Assembly (NCBI GenBank): GCA_963702685.1
Contig: CAVPDQ010000009.1
Location: 310,001-374,000 of the forward strand
Source of the DNA: AP-15 sp963702685
Lineage (GTDB): Bacteria; Pseudomonadota; Alphaproteobacteria; ATCC43930; CGMCC-115725
Length of the DNA stretch: 64,000 bases
Direction: 5' to 3'
The notes under the pieces were generated by a model. That model had not been told where the DNA came from and did not search any database. It saw only the letters and a program-made list of their open reading frames with translations. The position numbers and the translations under genes were made by a program. Of this stretch, positions 34,974-43,190 are shown in pieces. Numbering within the stretch: position 1 is the stretch's first letter; each line of letters starts with the position of its first letter.

Positions 34974-35260
34974 ATGTCGAAGGCGGGAGCAAGCATCCTG
35001 AGGGGTGCGCATCAGGCTCTGTCATATGCAAGAGGGGCTCGCAGCGGTTTTGTTGCCCATGTCCCGAGCAGGTGGATGTAACAGCGATTCGGGCGCAGCT
35101 CGGCTTGTCGCAAGGCGAATTTGCGGCACGCTTCGGATTTAAGTTGGATGCGCTGCAAAATTGGGAGCAGGGCCGGCGCCGGCCCGACGGCGCGGCACGC
35201 GCCTTCCGTCGCGTGATCGAGCGCGAGCCCGAAGCCGTGCTGCGTGCGCTGGCGGAATAA
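34974..35260 (+). pseudogene. XRE-family antitoxin (HigA/NadS-like), one-base frameshift
   Basis: It begins MSKAGASILRGAHQALSYA from the ATG at 34974. After FVAHVP the frame is lost; VDVTAIRAQLGLSQGEFAA, then RFGFKLDALQNWEQGRRRP, continues in another frame to 35260. One missing base near 35064-35066 (CCCGAG) explains it, giving a repaired 95-residue helix-turn-helix antitoxin. With the toxin truncated, loss of the antitoxin would be tolerated, so this frameshift may be genuine. Length is normal for the family. Confidence 0.7.
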
Positions 35261-35341
35261 GCAGGAAAAAGTCCCTATGTCTCGGGACGGCGCTCCGGGT
35301 TGCTGTGAGACACCGGAGCCCCGGCCTGAGAAATCGGCTTG

Positions 35342-36034
35342 CTATTCCGCGGCGGCGCGGGCGGGGGCGACGAATTGCGAGACCCATTTGTTGCGGCGGC
35401 GCAGGCCCTCGCGATACATCGCCTCGAATTCGGCCTCAGCGAAGGTGTGCGTCGAGGGCCGCGCCAAGAGCGCCTCGGTCCATGCCTTCAGCCGCGGGAA
35501 TTTTTCGAGGTGGCCGAGCCGGCGCACCCGGTCGAGAAAATGATAGCGCTGCAAAAAGGGCGCATAAGCGGCGTCGACCAGCGAATATTCGGCGCCGTTG
35601 AAGAAGGGGCCGCCGCCCTGCTTTTCGAGCGCCTTTTCGAGCCGGCCGAACGCGTCCGGGATTTTCTCCGCGGCACTCGCATAGTCGGCTTCGGTGTCGG
35701 CGTAGGCGGTCGCGGTCACCGCACTGGCAAAGCTCGGCACATAATCGGTCCAGGCGCGGTTGACCGCGCGCTCGATCGGGTCTTCGGGATGCAGCCGCGG
35801 GGCGATCGTCTCGTCGAGATATTCGTTGATCGCGTTTGATTCGAACAGCGACACGCTGTCGTCGATGCGCAGCACCGGCACCTTTTTGTGCGGCGAGATC
35901 GCGAGAAACCAGTCGGGCCGGTTGTCGGGCTCGATATGGCGCAACTCGAAGGGCGTGCTCTTTTCGCGCAGCACGATGGCCGAGCGCTGCACCCAGGGGC
36001 AGGTCTTGAAGCTCACCAGCATGTATTTCGCCAT
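35342..36034 (-). CDS. Glutathione S-transferase family protein
   Basis: A 230-residue two-domain GST. The thioredoxin-like N-terminal domain has the active-site region SFKTCPWVQRSAIVL and the glutathione-binding segment KVPVLRIDDSVSLFESNAINEYLDE. The all-helical C-terminal domain includes FFNGAEYSLVDAAYAPFLQR. The Cys-Pro-Trp motif suggests an omega/beta-like active-site cysteine. The start at 36034 (MAKYMLVSFKTC) has GAGG upstream. It is divergent from the aminotransferase gene. Confidence 0.88.
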   Translation of the reverse strand: MAKYMLVSFKTCPWVQRSAIVLREKSTPFELRHIEPDNRPDWFLAISPHKKVPVLRIDDSVSLFESNAINEYLDETIAPRLHPEDPIERAVNRAWTDYVPSFASAVTATAYADTEADYASAAEKIPDAFGRLEKALEKQGGGPFFNGAEYSLVDAAYAPFLQRYHFLDRVRRLGHLEKFPRLKAWTEALLARPSTHTFAEAEFEAMYREGLRRRNKWVSQFVAPARAAAE

Positions 36035-36186
36035 GACGTCCTCGCGCCGAGGGGAAACCGGGCGGCGATCATCGCACGTCGGACGGTGCCGGCGCAAACC
36101 GGCTGCTGCTCTGCGGAAGCGCGCGATCCGCCTTGTCGCGCCGCGCTTTCGGGGGCAGATTGCCGGTTCCGCCAGGAGCCGCCCGC

Positions 36187-37374
36187 ATGAAAAATACCCC
36201 CGCCGCGCACAGCGGCCGCCATTTTCTGCAAATCCCCGGGCCGACCAATGTGCCCGACCGGGTGCTACGGGCGATCGCGATGCCGACGATCGACCATCGC
36301 GGGGCGGAATTTGCCGAGCTCGGCAAGGAAATCGTCGCCGGCATGAAGCGGGTGTTCCAGACGCAGGAAAAGGTCGTCGTCTACCCGTCCTCCGGGACCG
36401 GCGCGTGGGAGGCGGCATTGTCGAACACGCTGTCGCCGGGCGATCGCGTGCTGATGTTCGAGACCGGCCAGTTCGCCACGCTGTGGCGGCAGATGGCGGC
36501 GCGGCTCGGGCTCGAGGTCGAGTTTGTCGCGGGCGACTGGCGGCACGGGGTCGATCCGGCATTGGTCGAGGAAAAGCTCGACGAGGACGGCGGGCACGAG
36601 GTGAAGGCGGTTTGCATCGTCCACAACGAAACCTCGACCGGGGTGGTGAGCCGGGTCGCCGAGGTGCGCGCGGCGATCGACCGGGCCGATCACCCGGCCT
36701 TGCTTATGGTCGATACGATCTCCTCGCTCGCCTCGATCGATTACCGGCACGACGAATGGGGGGTCGATGTCAGCGTCGGCGGCTCGCAAAAGGGGCTGAT
36801 GCTGCCGCCAGGGCTCGGTTTCAACGCGGTCTCGAAAAAAGCGCTCGCCGCGGCCGAAGGGGCTCGGTTGCCGCGCTCCTACTGGGATTGGCGGGCGATG
36901 CTCGAAACCGAGCGCACCGGCTTTTTCCCCTACACGCCGGGGACGAACTTGCTGTTCGGGCTGCGCGAGTCGCTCCAGATGCTGCTCGACGAGGAGGGGC
37001 TCGACGCGGTCTTCCACCGTCATGCCCGTCATGCCGAGGCAACCCGCCGCGCGGTCGCCGGCTGGGGTCTCGAAACCGTCTGCGCCGACCCGCGCGAGCA
37101 TTCGAATTCGCTGACCGCGGTCATGATGCCGGACGGGTTCGACGCCGACCGGCTGCGCGAGACCATCCTCGACGCCTTCGACATGTCGCTCGGCACCGGG
37201 CTCGGCCGGCTCAAGGGCAAGGCGTTCCGCATCGGCCATCTCGGCCATTTCAACGATCTGATGCTGTGCGGCACGTTGAGCGGGGTCGAGATGGGGCTGC
37301 ACCGCGCCGGCGTGCCGCACCGGCCGGGCGGGGTCGCGGCAGCGCTCGAATATCTGGCGGCGCCGACGGGTTGA
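36187..37374 (+). CDS. Class V aminotransferase, serine/alanine-glyoxylate type
   Basis: A 395-residue PLP enzyme of fold type I: PGPTNVPDRVLRAI at the N terminus, YPSSGTGAWEAAL (cofactor phosphate region), MVDTISSLASIDYRHDEWGVDVSVGGSQKGLMLPPG with the Schiff-base Lys in SQKG, and TPGTNLLFGLRESL. Members convert serine or alanine plus glyoxylate (serine-glyoxylate aminotransferase, SgaA-like). The start at 36187 follows AGGAG. It is 13 bp from the next gene and likely co-transcribed with it. Confidence 0.9.
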   Translation: MKNTPAAHSGRHFLQIPGPTNVPDRVLRAIAMPTIDHRGAEFAELGKEIVAGMKRVFQTQEKVVVYPSSGTGAWEAALSNTLSPGDRVLMFETGQFATLWRQMAARLGLEVEFVAGDWRHGVDPALVEEKLDEDGGHEVKAVCIVHNETSTGVVSRVAEVRAAIDRADHPALLMVDTISSLASIDYRHDEWGVDVSVGGSQKGLMLPPGLGFNAVSKKALAAAEGARLPRSYWDWRAMLETERTGFFPYTPGTNLLFGLRESLQMLLDEEGLDAVFHRHARHAEATRRAVAGWGLETVCADPREHSNSLTAVMMPDGFDADRLRETILDAFDMSLGTGLGRLKGKAFRIGHLGHFNDLMLCGTLSGVEMGLHRAGVPHRPGGVAAALEYLAAPTG

Positions 37375-37387
37375 GGGAGGAGAACGC

Positions 37388-38149
37388 ATGCTTGCGGAAT
37401 ACGCCGCGGAGGCGGCCCGGCTGTTGTGCGAGGCGCGCGCCTCGGCCCGGCCGATCGACGAATTGCCGGCTCCCTGCCGGCCCAATTCCGACGGCGACGC
37501 CTACCAGATCCAGGACGCCGTCATCGCACGCCTCGGCGAGGCGGTCGGCGGCTGGAAAATCGGGGTCGCGAGCGAAGCGGCCGACGGCTTTTGCGCGCCG
37601 ATCCTGGCCCGCATGATCCGGCCGGGGCCCGCTACCTACACCGCCGCGGAATTGCGGCTGATCGGCATCGAGGGCGAATTGGCGCTGCGCCTCGGCCGCG
37701 ACCTGCCGCCGCGCGACAAGCCCTATGAACGAGACGAGGTGATTGCCGGCGCCAGCCTGCACCCGGCGATCGAGGTCGTCGATTCCCGCTTTCCTGACCC
37801 GCGCCTGCTGGCCCGACCGGTCATGCTCGCCGACAATTACGGGAATGGCGGGCTCGTCTACGGGGCGGCGGTGCCGGACTGGCAGCAGCGCGACCTTGCC
37901 GCGACAAAGATGGCGATCACCGCCGACGGCCGGCCGTTTGCCGACAGCAGCGCCGGGGTCAAGCGCGATCCGGCGGCGGCACTGGTCGAGTTCGCCAATC
38001 TGATGCGCAGCCGCGGCGGCGCCAAGGCCGGCTCCTTCATCACCACCGGCTCGTGGACCGGGCTCGAATTCACCCGGCGCGGGGCGCGGATCGTCGCCGA
38101 TTTCGGGCCGCTCGGCCGGATCGAGATCACCTTTCCGGCAGGCGATTGA
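37388..38149 (+). CDS. 2-keto-4-pentenoate hydratase/fumarylacetoacetate hydrolase family protein
   Basis: A 253-residue protein of the MhpD-like branch: an N-terminal helical region, then VGGWKIGVAS, the conserved acidic metal-site segment GIEGELALRLGRDL, AIEVVDSRF, LADNYGNGGLVYG and GSFITTGSWTGLEF near the end. Such enzymes hydrate 2-oxo-4-enoates or decarboxylate 2-oxo-3-enedioates in meta-cleavage pathways, using a divalent metal. It is in the same transcription unit as the aminotransferase. Confidence 0.85.
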   Translation: MLAEYAAEAARLLCEARASARPIDELPAPCRPNSDGDAYQIQDAVIARLGEAVGGWKIGVASEAADGFCAPILARMIRPGPATYTAAELRLIGIEGELALRLGRDLPPRDKPYERDEVIAGASLHPAIEVVDSRFPDPRLLARPVMLADNYGNGGLVYGAAVPDWQQRDLAATKMAITADGRPFADSSAGVKRDPAAALVEFANLMRSRGGAKAGSFITTGSWTGLEFTRRGARIVADFGPLGRIEITFPAGD

Positions 38150-38299
38150 GCACAATTTCTTCCGAGCCGGCGGCCGGGTTGCCCGGAGCTTTTACTGGCA
38201 GGTCGCGGCGCTGCTCGTCATCGTCGCCGCCTTCGGCTGGGCCGCCGGCTGCCGCGCCGGCGACCGGCATAACCGGTCGCTCCTGCCGTGCCGGCGGTG

Positions 38300-38665
38300 T
38301 CATTGGCACCGCGGTCCGGTGCAGACGATGCGCTCGATCGTGGCGCGCAAGTCGCTGCGCGTCCGCTCGGCAATTTGCGGGTCGGTCGAGAACGCGGCCA
38401 CCACGACCCGGCTCGAATCTCCGCTCGGATAGCAGGCGATTTCGGCCACCACTGAATTGTTGCCGGCGAGGAGCACCGAGCCGGACCGGTTCAGCACCCG
38501 CAAATGCTCCTTTCTGAGGACCGCTTCGGCGAAGGATGCGCAGGTCGCGACATCCGCCTCTTTGGTGAAGCTGCCCCAATTCACAGTGGGCGCCTGCGCC
38601 GCGGCCGCGACAGGAAGCACGGCTATCGCCGCCGCTCCGACCACTCCGATCAGCCGCCGAGACAT
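38300..38665 (-). CDS. Small exported protein of unknown function
   Basis: A 121-residue protein with a clear Sec signal peptide (MSRRLIGVVGAAAIAVLPVAAAAQA). The mature part contains three cysteines (CASFAEAV, IACYPSGD, VCTGPRC) and an alternating pattern that suggests a compact beta-rich periplasmic domain. The start at 38665 is set by the signal peptide and an upstream GGAG. The family is not recognised. The 150 bp between it and the hydratase gene hold no gene. Confidence 0.65.
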   Translation of the reverse strand: MSRRLIGVVGAAAIAVLPVAAAAQAPTVNWGSFTKEADVATCASFAEAVLRKEHLRVLNRSGSVLLAGNNSVVAEIACYPSGDSSRVVVAAFSTDPQIAERTRSDLRATIERIVCTGPRCQ

Positions 38666-38804
38666 GATGCCATCTCCATCTCCGAGCTCGAGGTCTCGCC
38701 TGTCGGCACCCTCGACCGAGGCTCGGAAAGGTAGAACAGCGCGTCGAAAATGAGTGTGAGCCGCGTCACAGCGGCGGAAATTTCGGCCGCTCCGGGCGGT
38801 CGGG

Positions 38805-39167
38805 TCAGCCTGCTTCGGCGGCGACGAGATTGAGCCGGGCGCGGAAGAAATCGAGCGCCTCGGCGAGGGTCCGCGCCACCCGCAACCGCTGGCGCCCGCT
38901 CTGCACGACAAACTCAGCCGGGCGTCCGGCGGTCGGCGCCGTCTTCAAAATGGCGTAGACCGGGCCTTCCTGGGTATGCCGGAACACCGAGAACAGCGCC
39001 ATCCCGTCGCGGTGATCGATCGCGTAGTCGCGCCAGACGCCGCGGATCACATGCCGGCTGTAGAGACCGAGGAGCTGGTTCAATTCGCCGCGGGTGAAAT
39101 AAACGGTGCGCGGCGGCCGCACCCGATGGTCGCCGAGGGCCACGACCGTCGCGCTCTTCCCGCTCAT
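38805..39167 (-). CDS. DUF2794 family protein
   Basis: A 120-residue protein matching the alphaproteobacterial DUF2794 family: VYFTRGELNQLLGLYSRHVIRGVWRDYAIDH and AVFSVFRHTQEGPVYAI-like segments are typical of it, with length as usual. Function unknown. The start at 39167 (MSGKSATVVALGD) is preferred over an in-frame extension to 39272 that has low-information sequence. It is divergent from the LhgO-like gene. Confidence 0.78.
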   Translation of the reverse strand: MSGKSATVVALGDHRVRPPRTVYFTRGELNQLLGLYSRHVIRGVWRDYAIDHRDGMALFSVFRHTQEGPVYAILKTAPTAGRPAEFVVQSGRQRLRVARTLAEALDFFRARLNLVAAEAG

Positions 39168-39304
39168 CGCTACCGTCTGCAATCGACCGCCATCGCCGCC
39201 GATTGTCGGCGATTTCGCCGGCGCCGTCCAGCCGCGATCACGCCGCTGGCCCGACGCGCCGCGGGCTGGCATTTTCCCCGCCGGCGCGGCAGTGGAGCAG
39301 TCGG

Positions 39305-40417
39305 GTGGACGAGATCGAATGTGTCGTGGTCGGCGCCGGCGCGGTCGGGCTCGCCTGTGCCCGCGCCCTGGCGCTCGCCGGGCATGAGGTGGTGGTGCTC
39401 GACCGCGCGCCGACGATCGGGTTCGAGACCTCCTCGCGCAACAGCGAGGTGATCCACAGCGGTCTCTACTACCCAGCCGGCAGCCTCAAGGCCAAGACCT
39501 GCGTTGCCGGGCGTGAGCGGCTCTATGCCTATTGCCGGGAGCACGGGGTGGCGCACGCCCGGCTCGGCAAGCTGATCGTCGCCGCGGACGAGGCCGAAAT
39601 CCCCGGTCTCGAAAAGATCGCCGAAGCCGCCCGCGCCAACGGCGTCGGCAATCTCGAATGGCTCGGCGCGGCGGCGGTGCGGCGTCTCGAGCCGGCGTTG
39701 CATTGCGTCGCCGCGCTGCTGTCGCCCTCGACCGGGATCATCGACAGCCATGGGCTGATGCTCGCCTATCAGGGCGAGGCCGAAGCGGCGGGGGCGATCG
39801 TCGTGCTGCGCACGCCGGTGTTGGCGGGAAGGGTGAAGAACGACGGGTTCGAGCTCGACATCGGCGGCGCCGAGCCCAGCCGCTTGCATTGCCGGCACCT
39901 GGTCAATGCCGGCGGGCTGCATGCGCCCGCTCTCGCCACCGCTATCGACGGCGTCCCGCGGCCAACGATCCCCTCCGCCTATTTCTGCCGCGGCGTCTAT
40001 TTCACCTTGTGCGGTAGGGCGCCGTTTCACCGGCTGGTCTATCCGGTGCCGCCGGCGCATGGGCTCGGCGTGCATCTGACGCTCGATCTCGCGGGCCAAG
40101 CGCGGTTCGGCCCGGATACGGAGTGGATCGCCGGTATCGACTATGCGGTCGATCCGGCCCGCGGCGACGGGTTCTATGCCGCGATCCGCCGCTATTGGCC
40201 GGCTTTGCGCGACGGCGCATTGCAGCCGGGCTATGCCGGCATTCGGCCGAAGATCAATGGCCCCGACGAGCCCGCGGCCGATTTTCTGGTGCAGGGGCCC
40301 GAGGACCACGGGGTGCCGGGGCTGGTCAATCTTTACGGGATCGAATCGCCGGGGCTGACGGCGTCCTTGCCGCTGGCCGAGCTGGCGCTGGAACGGCTGG
40401 GGATCCGCACATGCTGA
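39305..40417 (+). CDS. FAD-dependent oxidoreductase, L-2-hydroxyglutarate dehydrogenase (LhgO)-like
   Basis: A 370-residue DAO-family flavoprotein with the N-terminal FAD-binding motif VVVGAGAVGLACARALALAGHEVVVLDR, then the LhgO-like SSRNSEVIHSGLYYPAGSLKAKTCVAGRERLYAYC. It probably oxidises L-2-hydroxyglutarate or a similar 2-hydroxy acid and passes electrons to the quinone pool at the membrane. GTG at 39305 is chosen because GGAG stands 8 bp upstream and the FAD motif follows at once. Its last codons overlap ald (ATGCTGA). Confidence 0.87.
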   Translation: MDEIECVVVGAGAVGLACARALALAGHEVVVLDRAPTIGFETSSRNSEVIHSGLYYPAGSLKAKTCVAGRERLYAYCREHGVAHARLGKLIVAADEAEIPGLEKIAEAARANGVGNLEWLGAAAVRRLEPALHCVAALLSPSTGIIDSHGLMLAYQGEAEAAGAIVVLRTPVLAGRVKNDGFELDIGGAEPSRLHCRHLVNAGGLHAPALATAIDGVPRPTIPSAYFCRGVYFTLCGRAPFHRLVYPVPPAHGLGVHLTLDLAGQARFGPDTEWIAGIDYAVDPARGDGFYAAIRRYWPALRDGALQPGYAGIRPKINGPDEPAADFLVQGPEDHGVPGLVNLYGIESPGLTASLPLAELALERLGIRTC

Positions 40418-41529
40418 TTGGTGTGCCAAAGGAGATCAAGGTCCAGGAGCATCGCGTCGGTCTCGCCCCGGGCAGCGTGCGCGAGCTGGCGCATCACGGC
40501 CATCGGGTCGCGGTCGAGACCGGTGCCGGCGCCGGGGTCGGGTTTGACGACGCGGCTTACGAGGCAGCCGGCGCCCACATTCTGCCGAATGCCGCCGAGG
40601 TGTTTGCCGCCGCCGAGCTGATCGTCAAGGTCAAGGAGCCGCGGCCATCGGAGGTGGCGGCATTGCGCCCCGGCCAGGTCCTGTTCACCTATCTGCACCT
40701 CGCCGCCGACAAGGAATTGGCGCAGGGCCTGGCCCGCTCGGGCGTCGTTGCGATCGCCTATGAGACGGTGACCGACGCGCGCGGCGGGCTGCCGCTGTTG
40801 GCGCCGATGAGCGAGGTCGCCGGGCGCATGGCGGTGCAGGTCGGCGCCCATTGCCTCGAAAAGCGGCAGGGCGGGATCGGCCTGTTGCTCGGCGGCGTGC
40901 CGGGGGTCGCGGCGGCCAAGGTGGTGATCCTCGGCGGCGGGGTCGCCGGCACCAACGCCGCGCGCATGGCGATGGGGGTCGAGGCCTATGTCACGGTGAT
41001 CGACCGCTCGTTGCCGCGGCTTTACGAGCTCGACCTGCAATTCGGCGCGCAGCTCCACACCCTCTATTCGACGATGGCGACGATCGAGCGCGAGGTCGCC
41101 GCCGCCGATCTCGTGATCGGCGCGGTGCTGATCCCGGGTGCCGCGGCGCCAAGGCTCGTCAGCCGCGAATTGGTGCGGGCGATGCGGCCGGGTGCGGTTA
41201 TGGTCGATATCTCGATCGACCAGGGCGGCTGCTTCGAAACCAGCCGGCCGACGACGCACGACAACCCGACCTATGTCGAGGAAGGGGTCGTCCATTATTG
41301 CGTGACCAACATGCCGGGGGCGGTGGCGCGGACCTCGACGGTGGCGCTCAACAACGCGACCCTGCCGTTTGTGCTGGCGCTCGCCGAGCGCGGCTGGCGA
41401 GAGGCGCTGCGCGACGACCCGCATTTGCGCGCCGGGCTCAACATCTGCCGTGGAGAGGTGACCCACCCGGCGGTGGCGCGCGCTCTCGGCCTGCCGCTCG
41501 GCACGGCGGAGGCGCTGCTGTCGGAATAA
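40411..41529 (+). CDS. ald: Alanine dehydrogenase
   Basis: A 372-residue NAD-dependent L-alanine dehydrogenase interconverting alanine and pyruvate plus ammonia. Family marks are the start MLIGVPKEIKVQEHRVGLAP, KVKEPRPSE with the catalytic Lys, LFTYLHLAAD with the catalytic His, the nucleotide-binding AAAKVVILGGGVAGTNAARMA, and MVDISIDQGGCFETSRPTTH. The start overlaps the end of the LhgO-like gene by 7 bp, so the two are co-translated. Confidence 0.94.
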   Translation: MLIGVPKEIKVQEHRVGLAPGSVRELAHHGHRVAVETGAGAGVGFDDAAYEAAGAHILPNAAEVFAAAELIVKVKEPRPSEVAALRPGQVLFTYLHLAADKELAQGLARSGVVAIAYETVTDARGGLPLLAPMSEVAGRMAVQVGAHCLEKRQGGIGLLLGGVPGVAAAKVVILGGGVAGTNAARMAMGVEAYVTVIDRSLPRLYELDLQFGAQLHTLYSTMATIEREVAAADLVIGAVLIPGAAAPRLVSRELVRAMRPGAVMVDISIDQGGCFETSRPTTHDNPTYVEEGVVHYCVTNMPGAVARTSTVALNNATLPFVLALAERGWREALRDDPHLRAGLNICRGEVTHPAVARALGLPLGTAEALLSE

Positions 41530-41561
41530 CGTAAACGATTTTGCCAAACGCGCTTTCCGCT

Positions 41562-42263
41562 ATGGACCGCCGGTCGGTTCCTTCCTATCTCCACTGGAAC
41601 AAGCTCGAGACGGGAGAGATGGCGCTGCCTCCGATGCCTCAGCCGGCGTCTTTCGCTGCGATGCTCGATGCATCGGCTGGCCCCGAACCGGCGCGCGCGC
41701 GGCCGGTCGATGCCGCCGCGATCGCCGCGGTCACCGATCTCTACCGCGAGATACTGCCGATGGGCGGGGCGATCCTCGATCTGATGTCGGGCTGGGTCAG
41801 CCATTTGCCACCCGAAATCTTCTATTCGCGCGTCGTCGGGGTCGGCAACAACGCTGGCGAATTGGCCGAAAATCCGTTTCTCGACGAGTGGCGGGTGCAG
41901 GATTTGAACCGCGAGCCGCGCCTGCCTTTTGCCGAGGGCGAGTTCGACGGGGCGGCGATCTGCGTCTCGGTCCAGCATCTGATCCGCCCGGGCGAGGTCA
42001 TCCGCGAGGTCGGCCGCGTCTTAAAGCCCGGCGCCCCCCTGGTGGTGACCTTTTGCCAGCGCTGCCTGCCGACCCCGGCGATCGGCTGCTGGTGCCTCTT
42101 GGACGATGCCGGGCAGCTGTGCCTCGTCGCGCATCACTTTGTCGATGCCGGCAATTGGACCGACATCCGCTGTCTCGACCGCACCCCGCCGGGCGGCCGC
42201 GACCCGCTCTACGCGGTCATCGGGCGCAGCCTCGGCCGCGACGCGCGGCTCGGCCACGATTAG
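41562..42263 (+). CDS. Class I SAM-dependent methyltransferase
   Basis: A protein of about 233 residues related to the Methyltransf_11 group. LPMGGAILDLMSGWVSHLP is motif I (degenerate), VVGVGNNAGELAENPFLDEW motif II, and FDGAAICVSVQHLIRPGEVIREVGRVLKPGAPLVV motifs IV-V. The start is uncertain: ATG 41562 or TTG 41541, neither with a good RBS. It is 32 bp from ald and probably in the same unit. Target unknown. Confidence 0.75.
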   Translation: MDRRSVPSYLHWNKLETGEMALPPMPQPASFAAMLDASAGPEPARARPVDAAAIAAVTDLYREILPMGGAILDLMSGWVSHLPPEIFYSRVVGVGNNAGELAENPFLDEWRVQDLNREPRLPFAEGEFDGAAICVSVQHLIRPGEVIREVGRVLKPGAPLVVTFCQRCLPTPAIGCWCLLDDAGQLCLVAHHFVDAGNWTDIRCLDRTPPGGRDPLYAVIGRSLGRDARLGHD

Positions 42264-42485
42264 CGCCGCCGCCATTCCGCAAGCCGGCGCGAGCGGTGGC
42301 GCCGGAACCGGTATAGTGCACTGTCACCGTAATTCCCGTAATTCCGCCGGAATTACGGTGGGAATTACGGTGACAGTGAATTACGGGAATCACGGAATTA
42401 CGGTGCAGTTACGATTACGCGCGAATTACGGTGACGGCACTTATTACGATTACGGTGACAGTGCACTTTATTCCGAATTGCGTCC

Positions 42486-42520
42486 TGTAGGATGGGTTGA
42501 GCGCAGCGAAGCCCATCGGC
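42486..42520. repeat. Dispersed repeat, family C, half copy
   Basis: TGTAGGATGGGTTGAGCGCA followed by GCGAAGCCCATCGG is one arm of the element at 25681-25806. It directly abuts the copied apt segment. Confidence 0.65.
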
Positions 42521-42521
42521 G

Positions 42522-42645
42522 GATGATGCAGGCGGCACCCACCACCATGCCGCCGCGTTTGCGCACGAGATCGATCGCCGCACTCATCGTGCCGCCGGTC
42601 GCCAGCAAATCGTCGAGCACGACGACGCGCTGGCCCGGTACCACC
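42522..42645 (-). pseudogene. Diverged 124-bp copy of an internal apt segment
   Basis: Collinear over 124 bp with apt positions 43406-43529, with about six or seven substitutions. On the minus strand it reads VPGQRVVVLDDLLATGGTM then SAAIDLVRKRGGMVVGAACII, the PRPP-binding loop region of adenine phosphoribosyltransferase. It has neither start nor C terminus. It is bordered by a family C half repeat on the left and a REP-like unit on the right, so it is a stranded gene fragment inside the repeat island. Confidence 0.85.
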
Positions 42646-42679
42646 GGAATTACGGTGACAGTGCACTTATTGACATTTC

Positions 42680-42772
42680 GGAATTACGGTGACAGTTCGC
42701 TTTATTGACACTCGCGGGCGCGGCGGCGAGCTATGGGGATGGCGCGTAATTCATGCACTGTCACCGTAATTC
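42680..42772. repeat. 93-bp MITE-like element, copy 1
   Basis: It is bounded by inverted REP-like ends (GGAATTACGGTGACAGT and ACTGTCACCGTAATTC). The interior TTTATTGACACTCGCGGGCG, then GAGCTATGGGGATGGCGCG, is shared with copy 2 (43098-43190) with one substitution overall. The interior ends in ATGGCGCG, which would encode Met-Ala-Arg, the usual first residues of RAYT transposases. The element therefore looks like a RAYT unit with its gene deleted (inference). Confidence 0.75.
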
Positions 42773-42779
42773 GGAGCTG

Positions 42780-43051
42780 ATGAGCGAAGAAGCGAAGAGG
42801 ACGTTCAGCCGCGAGTACAAGGTTGCAGCCGTTCGTCGGATGCTGGCGGGGGCGAACGTGAGCGGGCTGGCGCGCGAGCTTGGGGTGCGGCGGAAGTATC
42901 TCTACCAGTGGTGGGAACGGTTTCGGCTGGGCGGCGCGATAGCGCTGCGCAGCCGTGGTCGGCCGACCAAGGCCGAGGTTGTGGCGATGCAAGCGCCCGG
43001 CGGGGACGAGCCGGCGCCGCCCAATGAGCTGGCGAAGGCGCAGCGTCGGAT
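42780..43051 (+). pseudogene. Truncated IS3-type transposase OrfA (HTH protein)
   Basis: Starts MSEEAKRTFSREYKVAAVR after GGAG. It carries the IS3-type helix-turn-helix GANVSGLARELGVRRKYLYQWWERF, then RSRGRPTKAEV and ELAKAQRRI, where the leucine-zipper part should begin. At 43051 the sequence switches abruptly to REP-like repeat, so the 3' end and the OrfB catalytic subunit are missing. It lies between the two 93-bp elements. Confidence 0.72.
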
Positions 43052-43097
43052 CGGGAATTACGGGAATTACGGAATTACGGTGACAGTGCACTTTATT

Positions 43098-43190
43098 GGA
43101 ATTACGGTGACAGTTCGCTTTATTGACACTCGCGGGCGCGGCGGCGAGCTATGGGGATGGCGCGTAATTCGTGCACTGTCACCGTAATTC
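43098..43190. repeat. 93-bp MITE-like element, copy 2
   Basis: Identical to 42680-42772 except for one base (TAATTCGTGC versus TAATTCATGC) and in the same orientation. With copy 1 it forms a direct repeat around the truncated transposase gene. The near identity implies recent spread or gene conversion. Confidence 0.75.
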
